Shown piece after piece: positions 7,913 to 15,541 of a stretch of DNA of 64,000 bases. Each line of letters opens with the position of its first letter. Position 1 is the stretch's first letter. A program made the position numbers and the translations under genes. Origin of the DNA: Actinopolymorpha alba DSM 45243 (GTDB lineage Bacteria; Actinomycetota; Actinomycetes; Propionibacteriales; Actinopolymorphaceae); contig NZ_KB892779.1 of assembly GCF_000373925.1 (NCBI RefSeq), positions 88,398-152,397 on the forward strand, written 5' to 3'. The notes beneath the pieces were generated by a model, which saw only the letters and a program-made list of their open reading frames with translations, was not told the DNA's origin and did not search any database.

Positions 7913-8503
7913 TCAACTAGCGGCTGGAAGGTTGGTGTATGCCCCGGTGTTGTCGGTGCAGATCAACTTCACCGCGGCTGGTTGTTGGCGTGCCCACTCG
8001 ATCGCGGCGCGTAGGTCGTCGTCGCTGAAGATGTCGAGCCCGTCGCCGTCGTCGAACCACGCGGCCACCCACGCCGGCGCCGTCGGGTCCATGCTGATCT
8101 GGATGGTTCCTGTGCCTGGGGCAGGTTTGCGGTTGGTTGGGGTGAGGTCGTCAAGGGGTACCTCCCGGTGGTCGTCGGTGCGGACCACGCGGGCGGCTGC
8201 GGGCTGTCGGCGTGCCCATTCGAACACCCCAGCCTTGTGGTGAACGGGACAGTTCAGGAACTCCGCGTCGCCCTCCCCGTGCCAGCTGGCGCTCCAAACA
8301 GTCAGTCCCTCGCGGGGGAGGACGGTCTCGTCGATGACGACGGTTCCGGTGCCTGCCTCGGGGGTGGTGCTCGTACTCGGCAGCGCGTTCGGGTCGGGTG
8401 ACCAGTCGGGGGGCAGTCCGTACCGCTCCGGATGCTGGATCGCGTCGGCGTTGTATCCGCGGACCTCGCGGATTCTGCGGGCCCAGGCGCTGTATTCAGG
8501 CAT
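7913..8503 (-). CDS. Unknown protein with an internal duplication
   Basis: A 196-aa protein starting at ATG 8503 behind GGGGAG on the minus strand. After a charged N-terminus (1-45) it contains two copies of one unit. Copy 1 (about 51-117) has GTGTVVI, WSASWHGEGD, EWARRQPAAARVVRTD. Copy 2 (about 130-193) has GTGTIQI, WVAAWFDDGD, EWARQQPAAVKLICTD. The shared W(S/V)A.W..(E/D)GD ... EWAR.QPAA pattern suggests an alpha/beta unit of about 60 residues. No enzyme motif is seen and I do not recognise a named family. It sits next to mobile-element relics and may be accessory. Confidence 0.7.
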   Translation of the reverse strand: MPEYSAWARRIREVRGYNADAIQHPERYGLPPDWSPDPNALPSTSTTPEAGTGTVVIDETVLPREGLTVWSASWHGEGDAEFLNCPVHHKAGVFEWARRQPAAARVVRTDDHREVPLDDLTPTNRKPAPGTGTIQISMDPTAPAWVAAWFDDGDGLDIFSDDDLRAAIEWARQQPAAVKLICTDNTGAYTNLPAAS

Positions 8504-8744
8504 GGTGCTTCTCCCCGATGTGACGGCACCCCTGACCTTAGTTCCCTTGGCCAGGGGTGCCGTCACCAACCGTACGGTTACGCGGGGCGCCAGCCGGCTG
8601 TGAACGGAGCTGTCGGCACGTCGCTGTCACCCATGAAGCGAGCGCCCCGCCTCGGCGGGCGACCTAGGCGCGGCCCACCTGTGGGGCCGCACCCGGCGCA
8701 AATCGGCTCGCCACCTGGCCCCGCCTGTGGTTGGGTGCGCTGCT

Positions 8745-9521
8745 GTGACCACCCTGGATGCTCTCGTCCGTCCCGCCGAGTACCCCCGCTCGTCGCACTA
8801 CGACCCGGCCTGGCTGCTGGGCCTCGACATGGGCCCGCACCCGTTGTGGCTGCTGGAGGACCTTTGCCGCGATCTGGACCTGCGGCCGGGGATGCGGGTC
8901 CTCGACCTGGGGTCGGGCAGGGGTGCGACCTCGGTGTTCCTTGCCCGCGAGTTCGGTGTGGAGGTCGTCGCCGCTGACCTGTGGGTGGCGCCCGACCAGG
9001 CGGCGGAGGTGTTCGCCGCTGCCGGAGTCGCGGACCGGGTGCACGCGGTCCGGGCCGAGGCGCACGACCTGCCGTTCGCTCGCGCAAGTTTCGACGCGAT
9101 CATCAGCGTCGACGCGTACGAATACTTTGGTACGGCGGACAGCTACCTCGCCTACATCAGCAGGTTCCTCAAGCCGGGAGGCCAGCTGGCGATCGCCACG
9201 CCCGGCATGACCCGCGAGATCCGCGACCTCGGGGCGATCCCCGCACACATCAAGGCCTGCGTCGGCTGGGAGGCGATCGCCTGGCACACCGCGGACTGGT
9301 GGAGATTCCAGTGGGAGATCACCGAACTCGTCACAGTCATCTCGGCACGCCTGCAGCCTGACGGCTGGCGCGACTGGCTGCGCTGGGCCCGCGCCGGACT
9401 CGATCACGGAACCGATGACCGCGAGGGTACGAAGAAGGTCATCGCGATGCTCGAAGCCGACCAGGGCGAGTTCCTGTCGTTCGCCCTGGTCACCGCACGT
9501 ATGAACGGCACGGCCTCCTGA
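8745..9521 (+). CDS. SAM-dependent methyltransferase
   Basis: A 258-aa class I methyltransferase. Motif I is VLDLGSGRGATSVFLA (SAM glycine loop), motif II contains VVAADLWV, motif III is AEAHDLPFARASFDAIISVDAYEYFG, and motif V is FLKPGGQLAIATPGM. After this it carries W-rich helices (WEAIAWHTADWWRFQWEITELV), resembling the cyclopropane-fatty-acid-synthase/sterol-type cluster of small-molecule methyltransferases. The substrate is unknown. GTG 8745 is preferred; GTG 8727 is in frame and adds six residues. It converges on a second methyltransferase gene, which ends 16 bp away. Confidence 0.85.
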   Translation: MTTLDALVRPAEYPRSSHYDPAWLLGLDMGPHPLWLLEDLCRDLDLRPGMRVLDLGSGRGATSVFLAREFGVEVVAADLWVAPDQAAEVFAAAGVADRVHAVRAEAHDLPFARASFDAIISVDAYEYFGTADSYLAYISRFLKPGGQLAIATPGMTREIRDLGAIPAHIKACVGWEAIAWHTADWWRFQWEITELVTVISARLQPDGWRDWLRWARAGLDHGTDDREGTKKVIAMLEADQGEFLSFALVTARMNGTAS

Positions 9522-9537
9522 GCCGCGCGCCCGCCCT

Positions 9538-10323
9538 TTACCGGTCCGTCGCCTGGTCGGGCTTGCGGGCCTCGATGAGGAAGCGGCGGGAGTACGCACG
9601 GAACGGCCCTTCCCGCTGGATCTGCTCGTGGAGATCGCGAAGCGGCTGCCGGTAGCGGTCCACGGTGAAGTCCGGGACGATCCAGATCACCTTGCGCAGG
9701 AAGTGCACGACCGCGCCGATGTCGTTGAACGACATCGGAAGGGTCTCGACCCGCAGGTCGACCACCTCCAGTCCGGCAGCCTCGGCCGCCGCGACCGCCC
9801 GACGAGTGCTCCGCGCCCCGCCCACCGGCTGCGGCCCCATCATGAAGTCGGTGAGTTCGTGAACGGTGCCGGCACCGACCTGCTGCGAGAGGTAGGACCC
9901 GCCAGGTCGGAGCACCCGCGCGATCTCGGGCCAGATCGTGAGGGTGGGGTGTCGGCTCACCACGAGGTCGAACGACGCGTCTGGGAACGGCAGGTCCGCC
10001 TCGTCGGCCACCTCGACCACTGTGGCACCAAGGTGTTGGAGCCGGCGCCGGGCGATCTCCGCGTTCGGTGGCCAGGATTCTGTGGCCGCGAGGATCGCCG
10101 GAGGGTGTTCCGCTCGGACCGCCGAGGCCAGTACCTCGCCGCCGCCGGTCTGGATGTCGACTACGGCCGAGGCAGCCGAGACCCGCTCGCGGAGCAATCG
10201 GGAGTATCCCCACGAGGGGCGATCCTCGGTCGCCCGCCCCTCGAACCACGAGAAGTCCCAGCCCTCGACGGGCACGGACTCCCCTTCCGCGAGCAATTCC
10301 TCAAAGGTTGTTGGTGTACTCAT
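9538..10323 (-). CDS. SAM-dependent methyltransferase
   Basis: A 261-aa class I methyltransferase-like protein. The SAM-binding region is AVVDIQTGGGEVLA, followed by ILAATESWPPNAEIARRRL, then ADEADLPFPDASFDLVVSRHP and IARVLRPGGSYLSQQVG. The C-terminal part (LPMSFNDIGAVVHFLRKVIWIVPDF, then RAYSRRFLIEARKP) is typical of the actinobacterial methyltransferase group that lies near the SAM-dependent acyltransfer and resistance-type enzymes. It starts at ATG 10323. The glycine loop reads QTGGGE rather than GxGxG, normal for this group. It is convergent with the methyltransferase at 8745-9521; the two proteins are not close homologues. Substrate unknown. Confidence 0.85.
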   Translation of the reverse strand: MSTPTTFEELLAEGESVPVEGWDFSWFEGRATEDRPSWGYSRLLRERVSAASAVVDIQTGGGEVLASAVRAEHPPAILAATESWPPNAEIARRRLQHLGATVVEVADEADLPFPDASFDLVVSRHPTLTIWPEIARVLRPGGSYLSQQVGAGTVHELTDFMMGPQPVGGARSTRRAVAAAEAAGLEVVDLRVETLPMSFNDIGAVVHFLRKVIWIVPDFTVDRYRQPLRDLHEQIQREGPFRAYSRRFLIEARKPDQATDR

Positions 10324-10364
10324 GCGGGCGAGCTTCTCAGTCCCCCCGCTCTGTTAGCGACGCA

Positions 10365-11078
10365 TTAATCAGCTCCTCCCTCGCCGACCGAGATGGACGA
10401 GGGGACGTCTGACCGCGTGGCCTCCGGTGCAGAGGTGGTGCGGGCCCTCCTACCCTCGCCGGCCAGGGCTCCGCGAGTCCGCCTGGACCGGCGAAGGGCA
10501 TACCTGACCAGCTCGACCACGACAGTCACGCTGATCGCGAACCCCAGACCGAGGAGCACCCCCTTGATCGGGTCGTTCTCGAACGCCATCCCACCGAGGT
10601 AGCCCACGAGCGCGGAATAGATCCCCCATGACAGGGCGGCGATGGCGGCGAAGAACGAGAACGACCGCAGCGGGTACCCAACCGTTCCCATCGTGAGCGT
10701 CACCGCGGTCCGACCGCCGGGGATGTATCTCGCGACGACAAGCACCAACCCGCCGCGCTCCCCCAGCGTCCGGGCCGCCCAGTCGAACGCCGCGCGCTTC
10801 CGACTCCCCGGTCGTGCCCGCTGGAGGAGCCGCCCGCCCGCTCCTCGACCGATGAAGTAGGACGTGTGGTCGCCCACGAAGGCGCCCAACGCGGCCACGA
10901 GAACGACCAGGGGAAGGCTCGTCGATCCACTCGCGGCGTACACACCAGCCATGATCACGACGCTCTCGCTGGGGAACGCTGGGATGAACGCGTCAAGTGC
11001 TGCGAGCGTGAACAGCACGAGGTAGATCCACGGCGAGGTCATCACCTGATGGACGATCTCGAGGATTGCATCGGTCAT
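10365..11078 (-). CDS. DedA-family membrane protein
   Basis: A 237-aa protein of the DedA/VTT family. The conserved motifs are LFTLAALDAFIPAFPSESVVIMAG, GAFVGDHTSYFIGRGAGGR and VVARYIPGGRTAVTLTMGTVGYPLRSFSFFAAIAALSWGIYSALVGYLGG. The 'F.R(Y/F).PG.R' signature is present as ARYIPGGR. Several hydrophobic helices and a basic C-terminal tail follow. DedA proteins act in lipid scrambling and transport and in envelope homeostasis. ATG 11078 follows GAGGG; a GTG three codons upstream (11087) is also in frame. Confidence 0.9.
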   Translation of the reverse strand: MTDAILEIVHQVMTSPWIYLVLFTLAALDAFIPAFPSESVVIMAGVYAASGSTSLPLVVLVAALGAFVGDHTSYFIGRGAGGRLLQRARPGSRKRAAFDWAARTLGERGGLVLVVARYIPGGRTAVTLTMGTVGYPLRSFSFFAAIAALSWGIYSALVGYLGGMAFENDPIKGVLLGLGFAISVTVVVELVRYALRRSRRTRGALAGEGRRARTTSAPEATRSDVPSSISVGEGGAD

Positions 11079-11188
11079 GGAGGCCACCCTCGCCTGCGGG
11101 TGGGGGTGGGCGAATCGGCCAGGCGTCGATCATGGGTACGACTTAAGGAGGGGGTCGCCGGCGACGAAGGTCGTACGAACACGGCGAG

Positions 11189-12601
11189 GTGGTCGCCTAC
11201 CCTCCTCGTGTGGAGTACGCGACGGATCCCCCGGTCGGTGGGCGACTGATGGCCTGGCTAGGCCGAGTCGTCGACCGGTTCGCGCCGTGGGCGCTGAGTT
11301 CGGTCGTCGCGGCTCTCTCGGTTGCCGCGGCGACGGGCTTCCGGGAGAGCGAGGTGTGGGGTAGCCCACCGATCCTGGTGCTGGGCGCCGCCTGCGGTGC
11401 GTCCGTGGTGCTCGCTCGGCGATGGCTCTGGCCGCTGTTCGCCGTGGCCGCGTTCGCGTGGGTGACGCTCGCAGTATGGCCCGTCGTCATGGTCGCGTCC
11501 TACTACGCGGGCACCAGCCTGCGCCGGCGTCGGCATTTCCTGTTCTTCGCCGCCGCGGCACTTCTGATCAATGTGCTGGGTGTCGCCGTCAGCCTGATCA
11601 TCGGCGGCTCTCGCGCCATCTGGGGCAGTCCGTCGAACGCTGTCACCGGGCTCCTGGTGTTCATCGGACTACCGCTGGTCGTGGGTTTGTGGGTGGCCGC
11701 CAGACGGCAGGTGGTCGCCGGCCTGCGCGAGCGCGCCGAACGCCTGGAACGCGAGCATGCCGCGCGCACCGACCAGGCCCGGGCAGAAGAGCGAGCCCGC
11801 ATCGCCCGGGAGATGCACGACATCGTGGCCCATCGGGTCTCGTTGATGGTCCTACACGCCGGAGCGCTGGAGGTGAACGCGGCCGATGAGCGGACAGCGC
11901 GGGAAGCCGAGCTGATCAGGGACACCGGCCGGGAGGCGCTGGCAAACCTACGGGAGGTGCTTGGAGTTCTGCGGTCGACAGACGCCGCGAACGACGGTCC
12001 CCTCAGCCCCCAGCCGATGCTCGCCGACCTCGACCACCTGCTCGACCAGTCCCGTGCGGCGGGGATTCCCGTCAACCGGCGGTCAGAAGGTACGACCCGG
12101 CCGGTGCCGAGCGCCGTCGAGCGCGCCGCCTATCGCATCGTCCAGGAGGCGCTCACCAACGTGCACAAGCACGCCGGCGGTGTGGCCACCGAGGTTGTCG
12201 TGCACTACCAGCCCCACGCGCTCGAACTCGCGATCCGCAACGCGCGTCCACGGGTGCGGCCCGACCCGTTGCCGGGCAGTGGAATGGGTATCGCCGGCCT
12301 ACGCGAACGGGTCGGTCTCCTCGGCGGTCGCCTCGAGGCCGGCCCGGGGCCCGGCGGTCAGTTTGTGTTACTCGCCTACCTCCCGACGCGGGAGATCCCC
12401 GGATCGGCCGAAGGTCCGCCCTTGAATGCTCGCGATACGCCCATCGACGCGGGCGGTGCGTCTCTGGACTCTGACAGTGTGCCCTCTGGCAATGCGCCTC
12501 TCGACTCTGACAGTGCGCCCTCTGACGGAGCGGCTATCGACGCGGGCGGTGCGCCTGTCGACGTCGAGAGTGTGCCGGCTGACGCGGAAGCAGCCAGATG
12601 A
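11189..12601 (+). CDS. Sensor histidine kinase (NarL/HisKA_3 type)
   Basis: A 470-aa kinase. The N-terminal half has about four or five hydrophobic helices (35-170), then a coiled-coil-like linker (172-205). The dimerisation/phosphoacceptor helix is ERARIAREMHDIVAHRVSLM, with the probable phospho-His at 210. The HATPase domain has AYRIVQEALTNVHKHAGG (N box) and GMGIAGLRERVGLLGGRLEAGPGPGGQF (G boxes). From about residue 415 the tail is low-complexity (DAGG, DSDS, APSD repeats), unusual for the family. It overlaps the response regulator gene by 4 bp (ATGA), so the pair is one operon. GTG 11210 is an alternative start. The signal is unknown. Confidence 0.9.
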   Translation: MVAYPPRVEYATDPPVGGRLMAWLGRVVDRFAPWALSSVVAALSVAAATGFRESEVWGSPPILVLGAACGASVVLARRWLWPLFAVAAFAWVTLAVWPVVMVASYYAGTSLRRRRHFLFFAAAALLINVLGVAVSLIIGGSRAIWGSPSNAVTGLLVFIGLPLVVGLWVAARRQVVAGLRERAERLEREHAARTDQARAEERARIAREMHDIVAHRVSLMVLHAGALEVNAADERTAREAELIRDTGREALANLREVLGVLRSTDAANDGPLSPQPMLADLDHLLDQSRAAGIPVNRRSEGTTRPVPSAVERAAYRIVQEALTNVHKHAGGVATEVVVHYQPHALELAIRNARPRVRPDPLPGSGMGIAGLRERVGLLGGRLEAGPGPGGQFVLLAYLPTREIPGSAEGPPLNARDTPIDAGGASLDSDSVPSGNAPLDSDSAPSDGAAIDAGGAPVDVESVPADAEAAR

Positions 12602-13245
12602 TCCGCGTACTGATCGTGGACGACGAGGCCCTGGTGCGGTCCGGGCTGCGGATGATTCTCGAGGCAATGGACGACATCGTGGTGGTGGCTGAGGCGTCCG
12701 ACGGCGCCGAGGCGATTGCGGCAGTCTCCAGGCACCGGCCCGAGGTCGTACTCATGGATGTCCGCATGCCCCGCATGGACGGACTCGCCGCCGCGGCACG
12801 GATCAACCAGACGCCCCACCCCCCGAAGGTGGTGATGCTGACGACCTTCGACCTCGACGAGTACGTCAACCGCGCCCTGCGCGCGGGAGCGGTGGGGTTC
12901 CTGCTCAAGGACACGCCACCCCACGACCTGGCCGCCGCCGTACGCACCGTCGCGGCCGGGCACGCCATGCTCGCACCGCCCGTGCTCAAACGGCTGATCG
13001 ACACCTTCGCCGAACGCGAAGCGCCCAGGCGGGACCTCGCCCGGAAGCGGCTCGGCGAACTCACCGCCCGCGAGCAGGAGGTGATCCGGGCCGTCGCCCG
13101 CGGCCTGTCCAACGCTGAGATCGGCCGCGAACTCGCCATGAGCCAAGCCACGGTCAAAGCGCACGTCAGCCGGGCGCTCGGCAAGCTGGACCTGACCAAC
13201 CGCGTCCAAGCCGCCATCCTCGTCCACGACGCCGAACTCCTCTGA
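12598..13245 (+). CDS. NarL/FixJ-family response regulator
   Basis: A 215-aa regulator. The receiver domain (1-120) has the acidic pair D8/D9, the phosphoacceptor D54 in VLMDVRMPRMDG, the switch Thr in MLTTF, and K104 in FLLKDTP. The DNA-binding LuxR-type HTH (about 150-212) reads LTAREQEVIRAVARGLSNAEI and SQATVKAHVSRALGKL. It is the partner of the kinase whose gene it overlaps. Phosphorylation should promote dimerisation and promoter binding; its targets are not visible in the window. Confidence 0.95.
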   Translation: MIRVLIVDDEALVRSGLRMILEAMDDIVVVAEASDGAEAIAAVSRHRPEVVLMDVRMPRMDGLAAAARINQTPHPPKVVMLTTFDLDEYVNRALRAGAVGFLLKDTPPHDLAAAVRTVAAGHAMLAPPVLKRLIDTFAEREAPRRDLARKRLGELTAREQEVIRAVARGLSNAEIGRELAMSQATVKAHVSRALGKLDLTNRVQAAILVHDAELL

Positions 13246-13249
13246 GGTT

Positions 13250-14128
13250 TCAGCGGCGGTAGCCGGCCAGCCGCTCCAACCGAGCGATCCGCTCGCGAGT
13301 CGGCGGGTGCGTCGAGAAGATGCGTACGAACCCCCTGACGCGGAACGGGTTCGCGATCATCAGTGCTGCCGTGCTCCGCAGCTCAGGGTCGGGTGGCAAC
13401 GGCGCCTGACGCGTCGTCAACTCCAGCTTGCGCAGCGCCCCCGCAAGCGCCATCGGGTCTCCGGTCACCTGAGCCGAGGTCGTGTCCGCTTCGTACTCCC
13501 GCGAGCGGCTGATCGCCAACTGGAGGACTGACGCGGCAACCGGTCCGAGCACGAGCAGCAGCAACGCACCCAGCGGATTGGCGTCGTCCTCTCCATCGGT
13601 CGAGCGCCCGAACGGCAGCAGCCAGGCGAACTGCGCGACGTACATGATCATGCTGGCCAGCGCCGCTGCCACGGACGAGACGAGGATGTCGCGGTTGGCC
13701 ACGTGTGCGAGTTCGTGCCCGAGCACCGCCCGCAACTCCCGCCGGTCGAGCAACCCCAGCAAACCCTCGGTGACGCAAACCGCCGACCGTCGAGGGTTCC
13801 GGCCGGTGGCGAACGCATTCGGCGTCACCGTCGGCGATACGTACACCGCCGGCATCGGCAACCGCATCGTCATCGCGAGCTCCCGGACCAGCCGGCAGAG
13901 CTCGGGGTGGTCGGCCTCGCTGACGGGATAGGCCCGCATCGACCGGAGCGCGATCCGATCGCTCCAGAAGTAGGCGCCGGTGTTCATCGCCAGCGCCAGC
14001 ACGAACGCCACAGTGAGCCCGAACCGTCCCCCAAGCGATCGCCCTACGAGCAGCACCAGCACGGACAACACGACAAGGAGCAGCGTGGTCTTGAGCTGGT
14101 TGCGGTGGCAGTGAGCGCGATCATGCAT
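13250..14128 (-). CDS. htpX: HtpX-type M48 membrane metalloprotease
   Basis: A 292-aa zinc protease. It has N-terminal hydrophobic helices (12-30, 36-54), then the conserved region MPAVYVSPTVTPNAFATGRNP, the zinc motif HELAH at 138-142 in VLGHELAHVANRDI, two further membrane helices (about 150-172 and 186-205), and the third ligand in SREYEADTTSA (Glu211). HtpX degrades misfolded membrane proteins. ATG 14128 is chosen because the upstream extension to 14164 is unlike the family. It is convergent with the response regulator gene, ending 4 bp away. Confidence 0.9.
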   Translation of the reverse strand: MHDRAHCHRNQLKTTLLLVVLSVLVLLVGRSLGGRFGLTVAFVLALAMNTGAYFWSDRIALRSMRAYPVSEADHPELCRLVRELAMTMRLPMPAVYVSPTVTPNAFATGRNPRRSAVCVTEGLLGLLDRRELRAVLGHELAHVANRDILVSSVAAALASMIMYVAQFAWLLPFGRSTDGEDDANPLGALLLLVLGPVAASVLQLAISRSREYEADTTSAQVTGDPMALAGALRKLELTTRQAPLPPDPELRSTAALMIANPFRVRGFVRIFSTHPPTRERIARLERLAGYRR

Positions 14129-14291
14129 CCGGACGGTTGACCTCCATCCCGAGAACGCCGCCATCAGCCAGGAGCGTTCCCGGACCCGCCGCGTTACAGC
14201 GTTACATCAGCCCCAGCAGGTCGCTTGCGCGCAGCCCCGAACCCGCGCGCTGTACGACAAAGGTGGCCAGCTTCCACCGCTTATCCGCCGC

Positions 14292-15467
14292 TTAGCTGCG
14301 ACGAAAATCCGCCGGAGTGCCGGGGATCAGGTCCTCCAGGTACGCCGCCGCGATCTCGGCGACCGGCCCGCACCGGAGCCCAAGGTAGCCGTCGGGACGT
14401 ACGACGAGAACGCTTCCGCCCCGGCGTCCGAGCGCCCGCCGAGCATCACCGAACTGATCGAGCAGCGTCACCCCGGGCACCCCCGAGCCCCCACTGATCA
14501 CCTCGCTGTGTACGGCCGTACCAAAGCGCAGCCTGACCGACGTGACAGCCTCGGCCGTCACCGAACCCAGCCCCAGGACGGTCCAATGGGTGCCGCGCAG
14601 GAGGTCGAGCAAACGGATCTCCCGGGCGTCCCGGACGCTCCACAGCCGGAGGTCAGGTAGGCGGTCGCCCGCGCGCAGCAGCACCCGCTTGCCGCCGAGA
14701 TTCTGGCTCAACGGCGAGGTGCGATAGTGCGCCCCGAGCCGGTCCAGCTGGGCGGAACGCCGGCGTCGAAACGGCAGCCACGACCGCTTCGGCGCCTCGG
14801 GAACCGCGCCGCGCTCCGGGGCAACCTCGGCTGGACGGCGTTCGGCCTCGTAGCTGTCGAGGAGCGCGTCACCGGCGCCGCACAGCACGGCGGCGAGTTT
14901 CCAGCCGAGGTTGTACGCGTCCTGCAGCCCGACATCCACGCTTGCGGTATCCACGCTCCTGGTATCCACGCTCCCGGTATCCGGGCCTCCGGCGCGCGGG
15001 CCGGCCATGGCGTGACCCAGGGCGAACCTCCGCCCGTCGCGGAAGCGGTCAACATTGCCGGGCGTGGTGGTGATGACGTAGGTCTCGCGGGCGTCGGGAT
15101 GGTTGTCCTGCCCCAGCGAGCGAGCGCCGGTGTCCTGCTCGACCGCGACGCCGAACTCCGCGAGCCGCTCCCGCAGGGCCCGCTCCACCTCCCGGCTCGG
15201 GAGCACGATCGTTCCTGACTCGGCAGCGCTGGCCGACGGCAACCGGTCGAGGACGCCGAGATCAGCGAGTACGTCCCGGCCCCGCGCGCTCAGGGCGCAC
15301 TCCGGCGACTCAACCGCGGGACGCGAGCGCGGGTTGAGAACGCGTACGCCGACGTCTCGCCGGGCCAGGTCAATCGCGATGGCGAGACCGGCCGGGCCGG
15401 CACCGAAGACCAGCACCTCCTGGGTACCCACGTGCTGGGTACCTGCGTGTTCGAGACCTTCACCCAC
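14292..15467 (-). CDS. FAD-dependent oxidoreductase, shortened (PHBH/monooxygenase type)
   Basis: About 391 aa from GTG 15467. The N-terminal Rossmann motif VLVFGAGPAGLAIAIDLARRDVGVRVL binds FAD, and GLQDAYNLGWKLAAVLCGAGDALLDSYEAERRP is the helix after the second FAD motif of the phenol-hydroxylase/PHBH family. The GDAAH-type motif that normally precedes it is missing. In its place is a repeat, DTGSVDTRSVDTASVDV, encoded by a 15-bp tandem repeat (about 14932-14991). The middle sheet domain is also shorter than usual. The C-terminus is thioredoxin-like (GSVLVVRPDGYLGLRCG), as in these monooxygenases. The gene may be degraded or altered. It lies 74 bp downstream of nuoN2 on the same strand. Confidence 0.7.
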   Translation of the reverse strand: MGEGLEHAGTQHVGTQEVLVFGAGPAGLAIAIDLARRDVGVRVLNPRSRPAVESPECALSARGRDVLADLGVLDRLPSASAAESGTIVLPSREVERALRERLAEFGVAVEQDTGARSLGQDNHPDARETYVITTTPGNVDRFRDGRRFALGHAMAGPRAGGPDTGSVDTRSVDTASVDVGLQDAYNLGWKLAAVLCGAGDALLDSYEAERRPAEVAPERGAVPEAPKRSWLPFRRRRSAQLDRLGAHYRTSPLSQNLGGKRVLLRAGDRLPDLRLWSVRDAREIRLLDLLRGTHWTVLGLGSVTAEAVTSVRLRFGTAVHSEVISGGSGVPGVTLLDQFGDARRALGRRGGSVLVVRPDGYLGLRCGPVAEIAAAYLEDLIPGTPADFRRS

Positions 15468-15541
15468 GCGGCTGAGACTCCCACTCTTCTCGGCGGACCA
15501 GCAACCACTGCGACGCCCCGTGCCCACCCAAAGCCTCCCGA

